From NCBI GenBank assembly GCA_005223045.1, contig NJBM01000017.1, positions 1-64,000 on the forward strand: 64,000 bases of DNA, written 5' to 3'. The translations under genes were made by a program, and so were the position numbers. Of this stretch, positions 1 to 8,001 are shown piece after piece. Each line of letters begins with the position of its first letter. Position 1 is the stretch's first letter. The notes under the pieces are model-generated. The model saw only the letters and a program-made list of their open reading frames with translations. It did no database searches and had not been told where the DNA came from. Origin of the DNA: Planctomycetes bacterium B3_Pla (GTDB taxonomy: Bacteria; Planctomycetota; Phycisphaerae; Sedimentisphaerales; Anaerobacaceae).

Positions 1-1
1 G

Positions 2-319
2 ATCATCCTCAACGAGCTAAAGCACGGCGGTTTCGTCGAGTCCAGACGCGGCAACGCAGGCGGCTACCTGCTGGCCAGGAACGCGGCGGACCTGACGGTC
101 CGGGAGGTGATCGAGTATATCCAGGGCCCGATCTCACTGGTTCCCGAGGCAGCGAACGGTGCCTTAGACGGAGGTTTCCTGGGTAATGAGGCATTTAAGG
201 AGCTTTGGCGGCAGGTAAATGACGCCGTTTGCGAGGTTTGCGACGGCAGGAGTTTTGCCGATCTGGTGGAATTCGAGCGGGCCAGAAGGGACAGCTCGCC
301 CGTCAATTACTGCATTTAA
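2..319 (+). CDS. Rrf2-family transcriptional regulator, CymR-like (5' end missing)
   Basis: The frame is open from base 2 to the TAA at 317-319, so the N-terminal part of the winged helix lies outside the window. The visible part starts in the recognition helix/wing (LKHGGFVESRRGNAGGYLLA), the classic Rrf2 wing, followed by the dimerisation helix with VREVIEYIQGP and a C-terminal tail ending in NYCI. Three cysteines are near the end (CEVC and the YCI tail). Rrf2 proteins of the CymR type repress cysteine and sulfur-assimilation genes; in Bacillus CymR acts together with CysK. The sulfur operon that follows on the same strand (including a cysK) makes that role likely here, but it is inferred from context. 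A second full-length Rrf2 gene lies at 20598. Confidence 0.85.
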   Translation: MILNELKHGGFVESRRGNAGGYLLARNAADLTVREVIEYIQGPISLVPEAANGALDGGFLGNEAFKELWRQVNDAVCEVCDGRSFADLVEFERARRDSSPVNYCI

Positions 320-336
320 CACAGGAGTTGGAACTC

Positions 337-558
337 GTGGAATCGCACGTTAGAACGATAATGAAGGCCCTTAGCTGGCGGGTCATTGCCACTTTGATAA
401 CTTTTACCGTTGCCTGGATCGTTACGGGCGAATTGAAGTTCGCCGCCGAGATCGGCTTAGCCGATACGACTATCAAGCTCGGGGCGTATTACCTGCACGA
501 ACGGACCTGGATGCGCGTTGCATTCGGGAAATTGAAGACACCGGAATATCAAATATAG
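337..558 (+). CDS. DUF2061 small membrane protein
   Basis: A 73-residue protein with two hydrophobic segments and the DUF2061 pattern (ALSWRVIATLITFTVAW near the N-terminus, IKLGAYYLHERTW near the C-terminus). The GTG at 337 is chosen because an AGGAG lies at 323-327, nine bases upstream; an in-frame ATG at 361 is the alternative. DUF2061 proteins recur next to sulfate-assimilation genes in many bacteria, but their biochemical role is unknown. It lies 17 bases behind the Rrf2 gene and 39 bases before cysH, so it is probably in the same transcript. Confidence 0.85.
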   Translation: MESHVRTIMKALSWRVIATLITFTVAWIVTGELKFAAEIGLADTTIKLGAYYLHERTWMRVAFGKLKTPEYQI

Positions 559-597
559 CGTTTTAGGCTGATTTTAGTTACAAGGAGATTTAAGGTC

Positions 598-1311
598 ATG
601 TTGATACAAGAAGTTACAGAGAATGTTGTCGAGCTGGTCGAGAAGCTTAATTTTGCCGAGAAGGTCGAGCGTTCGCTCGAGCTGATAGATCGTGCTTACA
701 AGGAATTCGGGGACGGTCTTGTCGTAGCCAACAGTCTGGGCAAGGATTCCAGCGTAATTTGGGACCTCGCCAAGCGGGTTAGCCCCGATATTCGCGGGTT
801 TATAGTAACGACGAGATTCAAGCCGCCCGAGACCAAGAAGTTTATGGCCGAGGAGGTAGCCAGGTTTCCCGAATTACAGGTGTTTAGCAACGATCAGGAG
901 ATTCCCGACAAGCTGTACGAGACGGATCCCGACAGGTGCTGTGAGATTCTCAAAGTCCAGCCGACCCGGGATGCGGTCAAGCAGATGAACGTTACCTGCT
1001 GGATAACGGGTCTTCGCTGCACGGAGGGCCGGACCCGCACGAACTACAAGGAAGTCGAGGAGCTGGACAAGGGTCTGATCAAGCTCAATCCGATTCTCAT
1101 CTGGTACGAGCGTGAGGTCTGGCAGTATCTTTCGTTGAACAAGGTTCCCGTTAACCCTCTTTATGCCGAGGGTTACAGGTCTTTGGGCTGCGCGCCGTGC
1201 ACGAAGATCGCCCAGGGCGCCGATGAGCGTGCCGGCAGATGGATCGGCACGAGCAAGTGCGGCGGCGAATGCGGCATTCATACCAAGCCGTTACTCGATT
1301 ACCAGATATAG
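598..1311 (+). CDS. cysH: APS (adenylyl-sulfate) reductase, thioredoxin-type, CysH family
   Basis: A 237-residue PAPS/APS reductase. The nucleotide loop is SLGKDSS (residues 46-52). Two cysteine pairs, Cys114-Cys115 and Cys198-x2-Cys201, are the [4Fe-4S] ligands that distinguish APS reductases from PAPS-specific enzymes. ECGIH (224-228) carries the catalytic cysteine 225. It should reduce adenylyl sulfate to sulfite and AMP with thioredoxin. AAGGAG at 582-587 precedes the ATG. No ATP sulfurylase is in the window; it may lie upstream. Downstream genes continue the pathway from sulfite. Confidence 0.93.
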   Translation: MLIQEVTENVVELVEKLNFAEKVERSLELIDRAYKEFGDGLVVANSLGKDSSVIWDLAKRVSPDIRGFIVTTRFKPPETKKFMAEEVARFPELQVFSNDQEIPDKLYETDPDRCCEILKVQPTRDAVKQMNVTCWITGLRCTEGRTRTNYKEVEELDKGLIKLNPILIWYEREVWQYLSLNKVPVNPLYAEGYRSLGCAPCTKIAQGADERAGRWIGTSKCGGECGIHTKPLLDYQI

Positions 1312-1325
1312 GCAACGGAAGATAA

Positions 1326-2576
1326 ATGAAAGCTGACACGTTAGCTGTACACGGAGGTTTTGCAGGCGACGGCGGCAGCGGTGCCTCGGCGGTGCCTATC
1401 TGCCAGACTGTCTCTTACGCCTATAATACCGCCCAGGAGATTGCGGACGCCTTTGCCGGCAGATCGCCGGGCTATATCTATACGCGTATTGCAAACCCGA
1501 CCACCACCGCCCTGGAAACCAGGCTCGCCGAGCTTGAGGACGGCATCGGCTGCATTGCTACTTCCAGCGGCATGGCGGCCATCGCATCGGCGGTAATGGG
1601 CCTGGCGCGGGCCGGCGATGAGATAATCGCCTCGGCCGGGATATTCGGAGGGACGGTGTCGCTTTTTGAAAATACCCTGAGCAGGTTCGGCATAAAGACG
1701 AGCTTTGTCGATGTGGCCGATACGAACAACTTTGCAGAAGCAATCAATGACAAAACCCGGCTGATCTTTATCGAGACCATAGGCAATCCCCGGATGGACG
1801 TGCCCGATATACCGGCTGTCGCCGAGATTGCCAACAAGGCGCAGATACCGCTGATCGTCGATAATACAGTTACCACGCCGGCGATTTTCAAGCCGGGCGA
1901 ATTCGGCGCCGATATCGTGGTCCATTCGACCTCTAAGTTCATCAACGGTCACGGCACCGCTATCGGCGGGGCGATAATCGACGCTGGCAACTACAATTGG
2001 CGAGAAGGGCCTTTCGAGGAAATAAAGGATGTTTCTCAGCGAATTGGCCAGCTTGCGTTCCTGTGGTATTTGCGGAACGTGATTTATCGTGATTTGGGTG
2101 GGTGTCCTGCCCCGATGAACTCTTTTTTGATGCTTCAGGGCCTGGAGACCCTGCCGGGCAGGATGGCAAAGCACTGTGAGAATGCGAATAAGCTCGCCGA
2201 ATTTTTGCAGTCTCATCCGAATGTATCCTGGGTAAACTATCCGGGATTGGAAGACAGCAAGTTTAACGGCAGGGTTGCAAAGCTCTTCTCCGGCTGCTGC
2301 GGCGGTCTGCTCACCTTCGGCCTGGGCGATAGGCAAAAGGCTTTCGGATTCATAGATTCGGTGAAGCTGGCAAAGAACCTGGCCAATCTCGGAGACGCCA
2401 AGACATTGGTGGTTCATCCGGCCTCGACCATATTCCACGAGTTCGGCGCCGACGAGCTGGCGCCGATGGGAGTTACTGAAGATATGATCAGGGTATCCGT
2501 GGGGATAGAGGATTTTGACGATATAAAGGCAGACTTCGAGCAGGCTATAGAACGTGCTTTCAAGGAGACAAAATGA
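1326..2576 (+). CDS. metY: O-acetylhomoserine sulfhydrylase (Cys/Met PLP enzyme)
   Basis: A 416-residue member of the Cys/Met metabolism PLP family. Lys204 in STSKFINGHG is the expected Schiff-base lysine; the phosphate-binding SSGMAA region (80-85) and YTRIANPT (52-59) are typical. The family makes homocysteine from O-acetylhomoserine and sulfide or a protein thiocarboxylate. Its stop overlaps the start of the sulfur-carrier gene by four bases. This direct coupling to a ThiS-like protein, E1 and JAMM protease matches the Wolinella succinogenes homocysteine system, in which MetY accepts sulfur from the carrier. O-acetylserine as substrate cannot be excluded. Confidence 0.9.
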   Translation: MKADTLAVHGGFAGDGGSGASAVPICQTVSYAYNTAQEIADAFAGRSPGYIYTRIANPTTTALETRLAELEDGIGCIATSSGMAAIASAVMGLARAGDEIIASAGIFGGTVSLFENTLSRFGIKTSFVDVADTNNFAEAINDKTRLIFIETIGNPRMDVPDIPAVAEIANKAQIPLIVDNTVTTPAIFKPGEFGADIVVHSTSKFINGHGTAIGGAIIDAGNYNWREGPFEEIKDVSQRIGQLAFLWYLRNVIYRDLGGCPAPMNSFLMLQGLETLPGRMAKHCENANKLAEFLQSHPNVSWVNYPGLEDSKFNGRVAKLFSGCCGGLLTFGLGDRQKAFGFIDSVKLAKNLANLGDAKTLVVHPASTIFHEFGADELAPMGVTEDMIRVSVGIEDFDDIKADFEQAIERAFKETK

Positions 2577-2785
2577 ATCTTGTAGTGAACGGCAAAGAGA
2601 CCGATGTAACCGACGGTTTGACGGTAAATCATCTTCTGGTCAAAGAGGATGTGAAGATGCCTGAGATGGTCTCTGTCGAATTGAACGGGCGAATTTTGAA
2701 GAGATCCGAATTTGAGACGACAACTCTCAAGGACGACGACAAGGTGGAGTTTTTGTATTACATGGGAGGCGGCAGGTGTCTCTAA
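2573..2785 (+). CDS. hcyS: ThiS/MoaD-like sulfur-carrier protein with masked C-terminus
   Basis: A 70-residue beta-grasp protein of the ThiS type (MNLVVNGKETDV start, VEFLYYMGGGRCL end). Normal sulfur carriers terminate in Gly-Gly; here the glycines are followed by Arg-Cys-Leu, so the protein must be trimmed before its terminal glycine can be adenylated and thiocarboxylated. The JAMM protease two genes downstream is the obvious candidate. AAGGAG lies just before the ATG, which overlaps the metY stop. Its own end overlaps the E1 gene by ten bases. A role in thiamine synthesis is possible, but no thiazole genes are nearby. Confidence 0.88.
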   Translation: MNLVVNGKETDVTDGLTVNHLLVKEDVKMPEMVSVELNGRILKRSEFETTTLKDDDKVEFLYYMGGGRCL

Positions 2786-3591
2786 ATGAACAGCAGATAG
2801 CCAGGTACAGCCGGCACATAATCCTGGAGCAGGTCGGCGGTACGGGCCAGGAGAAATTACTCTCCTCCAAAGTGCTCATAATCGGCGCAGGCGGTCTGGG
2901 CGCTCCGGCGGGTCTTTATCTGGCCGCCGCTGGGATCGGAACGATAGGTATCGTTGACGGCGACAAGGTCGATATGAGCAACCTGCAAAGGCAGGTAATC
3001 CATCACACCTCCGACGTTGGTATTGATAAGGTAAAATCCGCCGAGGCCAAGATGTTAGCCATAAATCCCGATATCAAGGTCAATACCTATCATCAATGGG
3101 CCAAAGCCGACAACATCAGGCAGATTATCAAGGAGTATGATTTCGTAATCGACGGCACCGACAACTTCGGCGCTAAGTTTCTCGTCAACGATGCGTGCTA
3201 TTTCGAGAAGGTGCCGTATAGCCATGCTGGGATCCTTCGCTTCGACGGTCAGTTGCTAACGGTGTTGCCGGGACAGACCACCTGCTACCGCTGTGTCTTT
3301 AGCGCTCCGCCGCCCGCCGATGCGGTGCCTTCATGCTCGCAGGCCGGGGTGCTCGGCGTATTAGCCGGGGTAATCGGCTCATTGCAGGCGACAGAGGCGA
3401 TAAAGTATCTGCTGGACATGGGCGACCTGCTGACCGGTACATTGTTGACATACAACGCTCTGACCATGGATTTTCGCAAAGTCAAATTGAACCGCAATCC
3501 CGCCTGCCGGCTCTGCGGCGAGAATCCTCAAATTACCGAACTGAAAGACGAAGAGCAGAATGTCTGCGATTTGAACAACTGCCAATGCTGA
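2776..3591 (+). CDS. hcyF: E1-like sulfur-carrier adenylyltransferase (ThiF/MoeB/HcyF family)
   Basis: A 271-residue E1-like enzyme that would adenylate the C-terminal glycine of the preceding carrier and allow sulfide attack. Visible motifs are GAGGLG (37-42), DGTDNF (126-131) and the zinc cysteines Cys170-x2-Cys173 and Cys244-x2-Cys247; Cys187 lies in PSCSQAG. There is no C-terminal rhodanese domain, unlike MoeZ, which fits use of free sulfide. The GTG start at 2776 is set by GGGAGG at 2764-2769, which also encodes the carrier's glycines. The C-terminal tail adds three further cysteines (NVCDLNNCQC). The gene overlaps the JAMM gene by seven bases. Confidence 0.92.
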   Translation: MSLNEQQIARYSRHIILEQVGGTGQEKLLSSKVLIIGAGGLGAPAGLYLAAAGIGTIGIVDGDKVDMSNLQRQVIHHTSDVGIDKVKSAEAKMLAINPDIKVNTYHQWAKADNIRQIIKEYDFVIDGTDNFGAKFLVNDACYFEKVPYSHAGILRFDGQLLTVLPGQTTCYRCVFSAPPPADAVPSCSQAGVLGVLAGVIGSLQATEAIKYLLDMGDLLTGTLLTYNALTMDFRKVKLNRNPACRLCGENPQITELKDEEQNVCDLNNCQC

Positions 3592-3998
3592 AATTAGAGA
3601 TTCCAAACGATATATTCGCCGACATGCTGGCCCAGGCTAGGGCCGAAGCGCCGATAGAGTGCTGCGGCATCCTTGCCGGCAGCGGTGGCAGGGTCGAGAA
3701 GCTCTATAAGATAGCCAACGCTGAGAGTCGCAACGATCATTTTATGATGGAGCCAGAGCAGCAGTTCGCGGCGGTCAAAGACATTCGCTCGGCGTCTCTT
3801 GATATGTTAGCGATATACCACAGCCACCCCGAGACGCCGGCCCGGCCCTCGGCCGAGGATATCCGCCTGGCCCTTACGCCGGGTGTGGTGTATCTAATCG
3901 TTTCACTTCACGGCTCCAATGGTGGTCTGGCCGTGAAGGGTTTTCAAATAGAAGATGGTAACGTAACTGAAGTGCCGGTAGAGGTGCTGCAAAAATGA
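3585..3998 (+). CDS. hcyD: JAMM/MPN+ metalloprotease, Mec/HcyD-like
   Basis: A 137-residue JAB1/MPN+ protease. The complete zinc motif is present: Glu25 in the EAPIECCG region and His79-Ser-His81-x7-Ser89-x2-Asp92 (HSHPETPARPSAED). Relatives (Mec+ of Mycobacterium, HcyD of Wolinella, QbsD) cleave ubiquitin-like sulfur carriers, either to expose Gly-Gly or to release an amino acid. Here the substrate is probably the carrier ending in GGGRCL. The ATG at 3585 is chosen because it overlaps the E1 stop by seven bases and gives the usual family start; the longer upstream frame is only a shadow of the E1 gene. Confidence 0.92.
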   Translation: MLKLEIPNDIFADMLAQARAEAPIECCGILAGSGGRVEKLYKIANAESRNDHFMMEPEQQFAAVKDIRSASLDMLAIYHSHPETPARPSAEDIRLALTPGVVYLIVSLHGSNGGLAVKGFQIEDGNVTEVPVEVLQK

Positions 3999-4753
3999 AA
4001 TCTATAAAGGATTTTATGCTTCTTATCGGAAGAATGTCATTATTGTTTTTGATTGGCGTGCTTGTTCTCGGCTGCCGGCAGCATACCTTCAGGGCAGACA
4101 TCAGTTTTGTGCCTGAGCCCGGGGACTTGCTTTTTCAAGACTCCGATTGCGGGCCACTTTGTGATGCCATAGAGAAAGTCACCACGGGATATCAAGGATC
4201 AAATTTCTCCCATGTTGGCATTGCTGCCGAGGGAAGTAACGGCAGTCTTGTTGTGATTGAAGCGGTATCGAGCGGTGTGGAGGTCACGCCGCTGCGGACT
4301 TTTCTCAGTCGCAGTCTTGATACGAAAGGCCGCCCCAAAGTTGTAGTAGGTCGTCTGAAAAAGGCTTATCATCACCTGATAGACCCGGCGATTGAACAGG
4401 CTTTTGTCTTGGAAGGAAAGCCCTACGACAAAGTATTTGCCATCAACAATGAGGCCTATTACTGCTCGGAGCTGGTTTATGAAGTATTTCGACGAGCGAA
4501 CGAAAATGGTCCTGTATTTACATTACAGCCGATGACGTTCAAGGAACACGATACAGGAGAGACACTGCCGGTTTGGGATGAGTATTTTTCGGTGTTAGGC
4601 GCTTCTATTCCCGAAGGCCGGCCGGGCATCAATCCGGGCGGCATTTCACGTTCACCAGCCTTAACTATTATTTATACATATGGAAATCCAGGCCGCAGCT
4701 TACAAAGTAAGAGGCAAGAGCCTTTGGGGCCGAAGGTGGCGGCAGGATTATGA
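3995..4753 (+). CDS. YiiX-like permuted NlpC/P60 (papain-fold) lipoprotein
   Basis: A 252-residue exported protein. Hydrophobic residues 8-26 end in a lipobox LVLGC with Cys27, so it should be a lipoprotein. The mature part has the permuted NlpC/P60 order of catalytic residues: His73 (FSHVGI), Glu89 (VIEAVSSG) and Cys157 (YYCSELVY), with PGDLLF (42-47) in front. YiiX/YaeF relatives are thought to hydrolyse amide or ester bonds at the envelope, but their substrates are mostly unknown. The ATG overlaps the JAMM stop by four bases, so it is translated with the sulfur genes although no sulfur role is known for the family. Confidence 0.85.
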   Translation: MKSIKDFMLLIGRMSLLFLIGVLVLGCRQHTFRADISFVPEPGDLLFQDSDCGPLCDAIEKVTTGYQGSNFSHVGIAAEGSNGSLVVIEAVSSGVEVTPLRTFLSRSLDTKGRPKVVVGRLKKAYHHLIDPAIEQAFVLEGKPYDKVFAINNEAYYCSELVYEVFRRANENGPVFTLQPMTFKEHDTGETLPVWDEYFSVLGASIPEGRPGINPGGISRSPALTIIYTYGNPGRSLQSKRQEPLGPKVAAGL

Positions 4754-4783
4754 TGTCAATAAACATCGAGAATAGGAAAACAG

Positions 4784-6994
4784 ATGAGTAGATCGACAGA
4801 GCAGATTTTGCATATCCCCGAAACGGTAAAAGAGGACACGCTGGAGTATCGCGGCAAGGTTAAAAAATTTCTTGAGGACCAAACCTCTGCCGTGGCGTTC
4901 CGCGGCTACCGGGTGCCCATGGGGATCTACGAGCAAAGAGCGGCGGGTAAGTTTATGGTTAGAATACGTATCGGCGCAGGGCTGGTTTTGCCTGCTCAGT
5001 TAGAGCGAATCGCCCAGCTTAGCAAGACCTTCGGCAGCGGAATCGTCCACGTCACGACCAGGCAGGACATTCAGATTCATGAGGTCGATATTGCAGATAC
5101 GCCCGATGTCTTAGAGGGCCTGCTCGAAGCGGGCCTTTCGCCCCGGGGCGGCGGGGGCAACACCGTTCGCAACGTAACCGCCTGCCCGAGAGCGGGGGTA
5201 TGCCCGGACGAGCAGTTCGACGTCGCTCCGTATTCGATAGCGACGGCCGAGTATCTTCTTGCCGACAGAAGTTCGTTCAACCTTCCCAGGAAGTACAAGA
5301 TAGTCTTCTCGGGCTGCTCGATTGATTGTGCGTTCGCGTCGGTCGCGGATTTGGGCTTTTTTGCTCATATTAACGACGGCGTCAAGGGCTTTGCGGTTTA
5401 TGCGGCAGGGGGTTTAGGCTCAAATCCTGCCGTGGCCGTGAAGGTCGAGGATTTCATAGAGGCTCAGGAGATATTCGCAGTAGCCGAGGCCGTCAAGAGG
5501 TTGTTCGACAAATACGGCGACCGCGCCAACAAGCACAAGGCAAGACTACGATACGTCCTGGCTAAGGTGGGGGCCGAGGAATTTATCAGGTTGTACAAAC
5601 AGGAAAGAAACACACTGGACGCCGAGGGACTGCCTTACGAAGCGCCGGATATTCGGGATATCGGATCGGATTATCCTGCGCCCGCCGGCTCGATTACTGT
5701 AAGGTTATGGCTCAAAGACGGCGACATTCCCGCCGACGACCTGAGCAAGGTGGGCCAGATAGCAGCTAAGTACGGACAGGGGTTCGTCAGGACAACCCAG
5801 TTGCAGGATATTCTGATAACGGGCGTCAAGCAGGGAGACGTCGATAAGGTCAACGCCGAGCTAAGAGAGCTTAGTATAGATGTCTTTGGCGGCGGGCCCA
5901 AGATAGTCGCCTGCACCGGGGCCGCCACGTGCAAGCTGGGATTGTGCCTTTCAAGGGGCCTGGCCGGTGCGATCTCTGACAGGCTCGGGCAGACCAAAGA
6001 CTCTGATATGGTCATAAGAATCAGCGGCTGTCCAAACTCCTGCGCCAATCATTATATCGCCCCGATAGGATTCCAGGGCAGGGCCAAAAGGGTAAACGGC
6101 AGGCTGATGCCGTTCTACGATGTCCTGGCCGATGCAAGAACGGTTGAGGGCGATGCACGTTTGGCCGAAACCATCGGCACAGTGCCGGCCAAGCGAATCC
6201 CCGATCTGCTGGCCGAGGCCTTCGGCAACGGCGCTGTCGATAAAGAGCGGCTAAAGAGTTTGACCGCCAGGTATGGCGATATAAGCGTCGAGTCGCTGCC
6301 CGAAGATTATTACTACGATTACGGGTGCGATGAGCCGTTCTCATTGGCCGGCAGAGGCCCCGGCGAGTGCGGCGCAGGCGTGATGGATGTAATCAAGCTG
6401 GATATCGACGAGGCGAAGGATGCCCTCAAGCCAGACCCGGCCGACAATGAGAGTATTTACAAGGCGATTGTCGCTTCGGCAAGGGCGCTTCTGGTGACAG
6501 TCGGCCTGGAGCCGAAAAAGGACAGGGAGATTTTCGCCGCGTTCGCCGAGCATCTTATCGCCCCCGGCTGGGTCAAATCTAAGAGCCGGCAACTGCTCGA
6601 CGATGCAATCGACTGGCGCATGGGCGACAGAAAGTCGCTCGACGATCTTCTGTCTGAAGTGCGGGAATTGACAGACTGCGTCGAAGAGTTGTTCTTGTCG
6701 CTCGATGCCAACCTGAGGTTCAGGGTCGATCCGGTTGAGAACAAAGCTCCCGCCGATCAGGCCGACCGGAAAACGCACGCCGCCGATCTGCGCGGTGTGG
6801 CGTGTCCTTTGAATTTTGTCAAGGCCAAGCTCGAACTTGAGAAGATCGAAGTCGGCGACGTTCTCGATGTGTTGCTCGACGAGGGCGAGTCGGTAAGAAA
6901 CGTGCCTGCGAGCTTTACCGGGCAGGGCCAGGAAGTTATGGAGGTCAAAGACCTCGGCGGCCACTTCCGTGTGAAAGTGCGCCGAAAGAAATAA
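4784..6994 (+). CDS. Siroheme/[4Fe-4S] sulfite reductase fused to a C-terminal TusA domain
   Basis: A 736-residue protein. Residues about 20-500 are a duplicated nitrite/sulfite reductase with siroheme-[4Fe-4S] ligands Cys377-x5-Cys383 and Cys416-x3-Cys420 (SGCPNSC). Residues about 545-655 are a helical region, possibly HEPN-like. Residues 667-733 are a TusA-type domain with LRGVACPLN and the sulfur-accepting Cys674. In this operon it should reduce sulfite to sulfide. The fused TusA could catch sulfide as persulfide and pass it to the carrier or cysteine synthases; that transfer is inference. The ATG is 30 bases after the lipoprotein gene. Confidence 0.92.
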   Translation: MSRSTEQILHIPETVKEDTLEYRGKVKKFLEDQTSAVAFRGYRVPMGIYEQRAAGKFMVRIRIGAGLVLPAQLERIAQLSKTFGSGIVHVTTRQDIQIHEVDIADTPDVLEGLLEAGLSPRGGGGNTVRNVTACPRAGVCPDEQFDVAPYSIATAEYLLADRSSFNLPRKYKIVFSGCSIDCAFASVADLGFFAHINDGVKGFAVYAAGGLGSNPAVAVKVEDFIEAQEIFAVAEAVKRLFDKYGDRANKHKARLRYVLAKVGAEEFIRLYKQERNTLDAEGLPYEAPDIRDIGSDYPAPAGSITVRLWLKDGDIPADDLSKVGQIAAKYGQGFVRTTQLQDILITGVKQGDVDKVNAELRELSIDVFGGGPKIVACTGAATCKLGLCLSRGLAGAISDRLGQTKDSDMVIRISGCPNSCANHYIAPIGFQGRAKRVNGRLMPFYDVLADARTVEGDARLAETIGTVPAKRIPDLLAEAFGNGAVDKERLKSLTARYGDISVESLPEDYYYDYGCDEPFSLAGRGPGECGAGVMDVIKLDIDEAKDALKPDPADNESIYKAIVASARALLVTVGLEPKKDREIFAAFAEHLIAPGWVKSKSRQLLDDAIDWRMGDRKSLDDLLSEVRELTDCVEELFLSLDANLRFRVDPVENKAPADQADRKTHAADLRGVACPLNFVKAKLELEKIEVGDVLDVLLDEGESVRNVPASFTGQGQEVMEVKDLGGHFRVKVRRKK

Positions 6995-7018
6995 GCAGCC
7001 GTTCAGAAGGTAGTAGAG

Positions 7019-7978
7019 ATGTCAAAACCAGACAGGGTTTACGAGAGCATAGTCGATTTGATCGCCAGCCCCGAGAACCCAACGCCAATGGTGAAAATAA
7101 GTGGAAGAGTCAATGCGAACGCCGATTTGAAGATTTATCTCAAGTTGGAGAGATACAACCCGTTCGGCTCGATCAAGGACAGAATTGCCCTGTCTATGTT
7201 AAGAGGGATCGAGATCAATGAGGGCCAGTCCTTAGCCGAGCCTTCGTCGGGCAATACCGGCATCGCTTTGGCGGCGCTTGCCAATGCAAGAGGTATTCCG
7301 ATAGAGATAGCCGTCCCTCAAGGCATACCGGAGGAGAAGAAGACTATATTGAGATTGTTGGGAGTGCGTATGCTCTGGGAGGCGGACGATTCGCTGTGCC
7401 CGCTGTTCCCGAACGAAGGGGCCAGGGGCCTGGTAAGCGCAATGCTAAGGAGCGTGGGCGGGGAAGAATATATAAGTCCGAATCAGTATGAGAATGAGTT
7501 AAATGTCCGGGCTCATTACGAGACCACCGGGCCGGAGATATGGCAGCAAACATCCGGACAGGTCGATTACTTCTTCGCTGGTTTCGGCACGTGCGGGACT
7601 CTCACGGGCGTCGGCAAATATTTGAAGGAAAAGAAGCCTTCGGTAAAAATAGTGGCTATTGAGCCGGCCGGGACCGATCACAATCTGCCCGGCATGAAAA
7701 GGATATCCGATCTGAGAGAGGACCTGGTGCCGAAAATTCTTGATAAATCGGTGATAGACGATATCGTTGCAGTGGCCGATGACGATGCGTACGAGACGGG
7801 GGTCCGGCTGGCAAGAGAAGAAGGCATCCTTGTAGGCCCCACGACGGGCGCAATAATGCACGCGGCACTCGGATATGCCAAAGAATGTAAAGGGGTGGCC
7901 GTCGCCATTTCTCCCGACGATGCGTTTAAGTATATGAGTTTTTACGAACCTTATGTCAAAGATCAGGGAAAACCCTAA
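7019..7978 (+). CDS. Cysteine synthase paralogue (CysM/OPSS-like PLP enzyme)
   Basis: A 319-residue fold-type II PLP enzyme. Lys53 in NPFGSIKDR is the PLP lysine, [11 protein letters not shown] the phosphate loop region and GFGTCGTLTGVG the glycine-rich loop, with a Cys in place of the usual Gly in GTGGT. It diverges clearly from the standard CysK encoded 23 bases downstream. In Mycobacterium the CysM paralogue takes sulfur from the CysO thiocarboxylate rather than free sulfide, so this enzyme is a candidate second client of the carrier at 2573. Substrate (O-acetylserine or O-phosphoserine) cannot be read from the sequence. Confidence 0.85.
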   Translation: MSKPDRVYESIVDLIASPENPTPMVKISGRVNANADLKIYLKLERYNPFGSIKDRIALSMLRGIEINEGQSLAEPSSGNTGIALAALANARGIPIEIAVPQGIPEEKKTILRLLGVRMLWEADDSLCPLFPNEGARGLVSAMLRSVGGEEYISPNQYENELNVRAHYETTGPEIWQQTSGQVDYFFAGFGTCGTLTGVGKYLKEKKPSVKIVAIEPAGTDHNLPGMKRISDLREDLVPKILDKSVIDDIVAVADDDAYETGVRLAREEGILVGPTTGAIMHAALGYAKECKGVAVAISPDDAFKYMSFYEPYVKDQGKP

Positions 7979-8001
7979 CTATATTTTAAAGGATTGAGTA
8001 A

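Noticed and set aside
1341..2438. 365-codon minus-strand frame opposite metY
   Set aside because: Shadow of a well-recognised PLP enzyme gene with correct start, stop overlap and motifs.
2573..3591. Thiamine thiazole synthesis (ThiS/ThiF)
   Set aside because: No thiG, thiH, thiC or thiE is nearby. The masked carrier end, JAMM protease and metY fit cysteine/homocysteine synthesis better.
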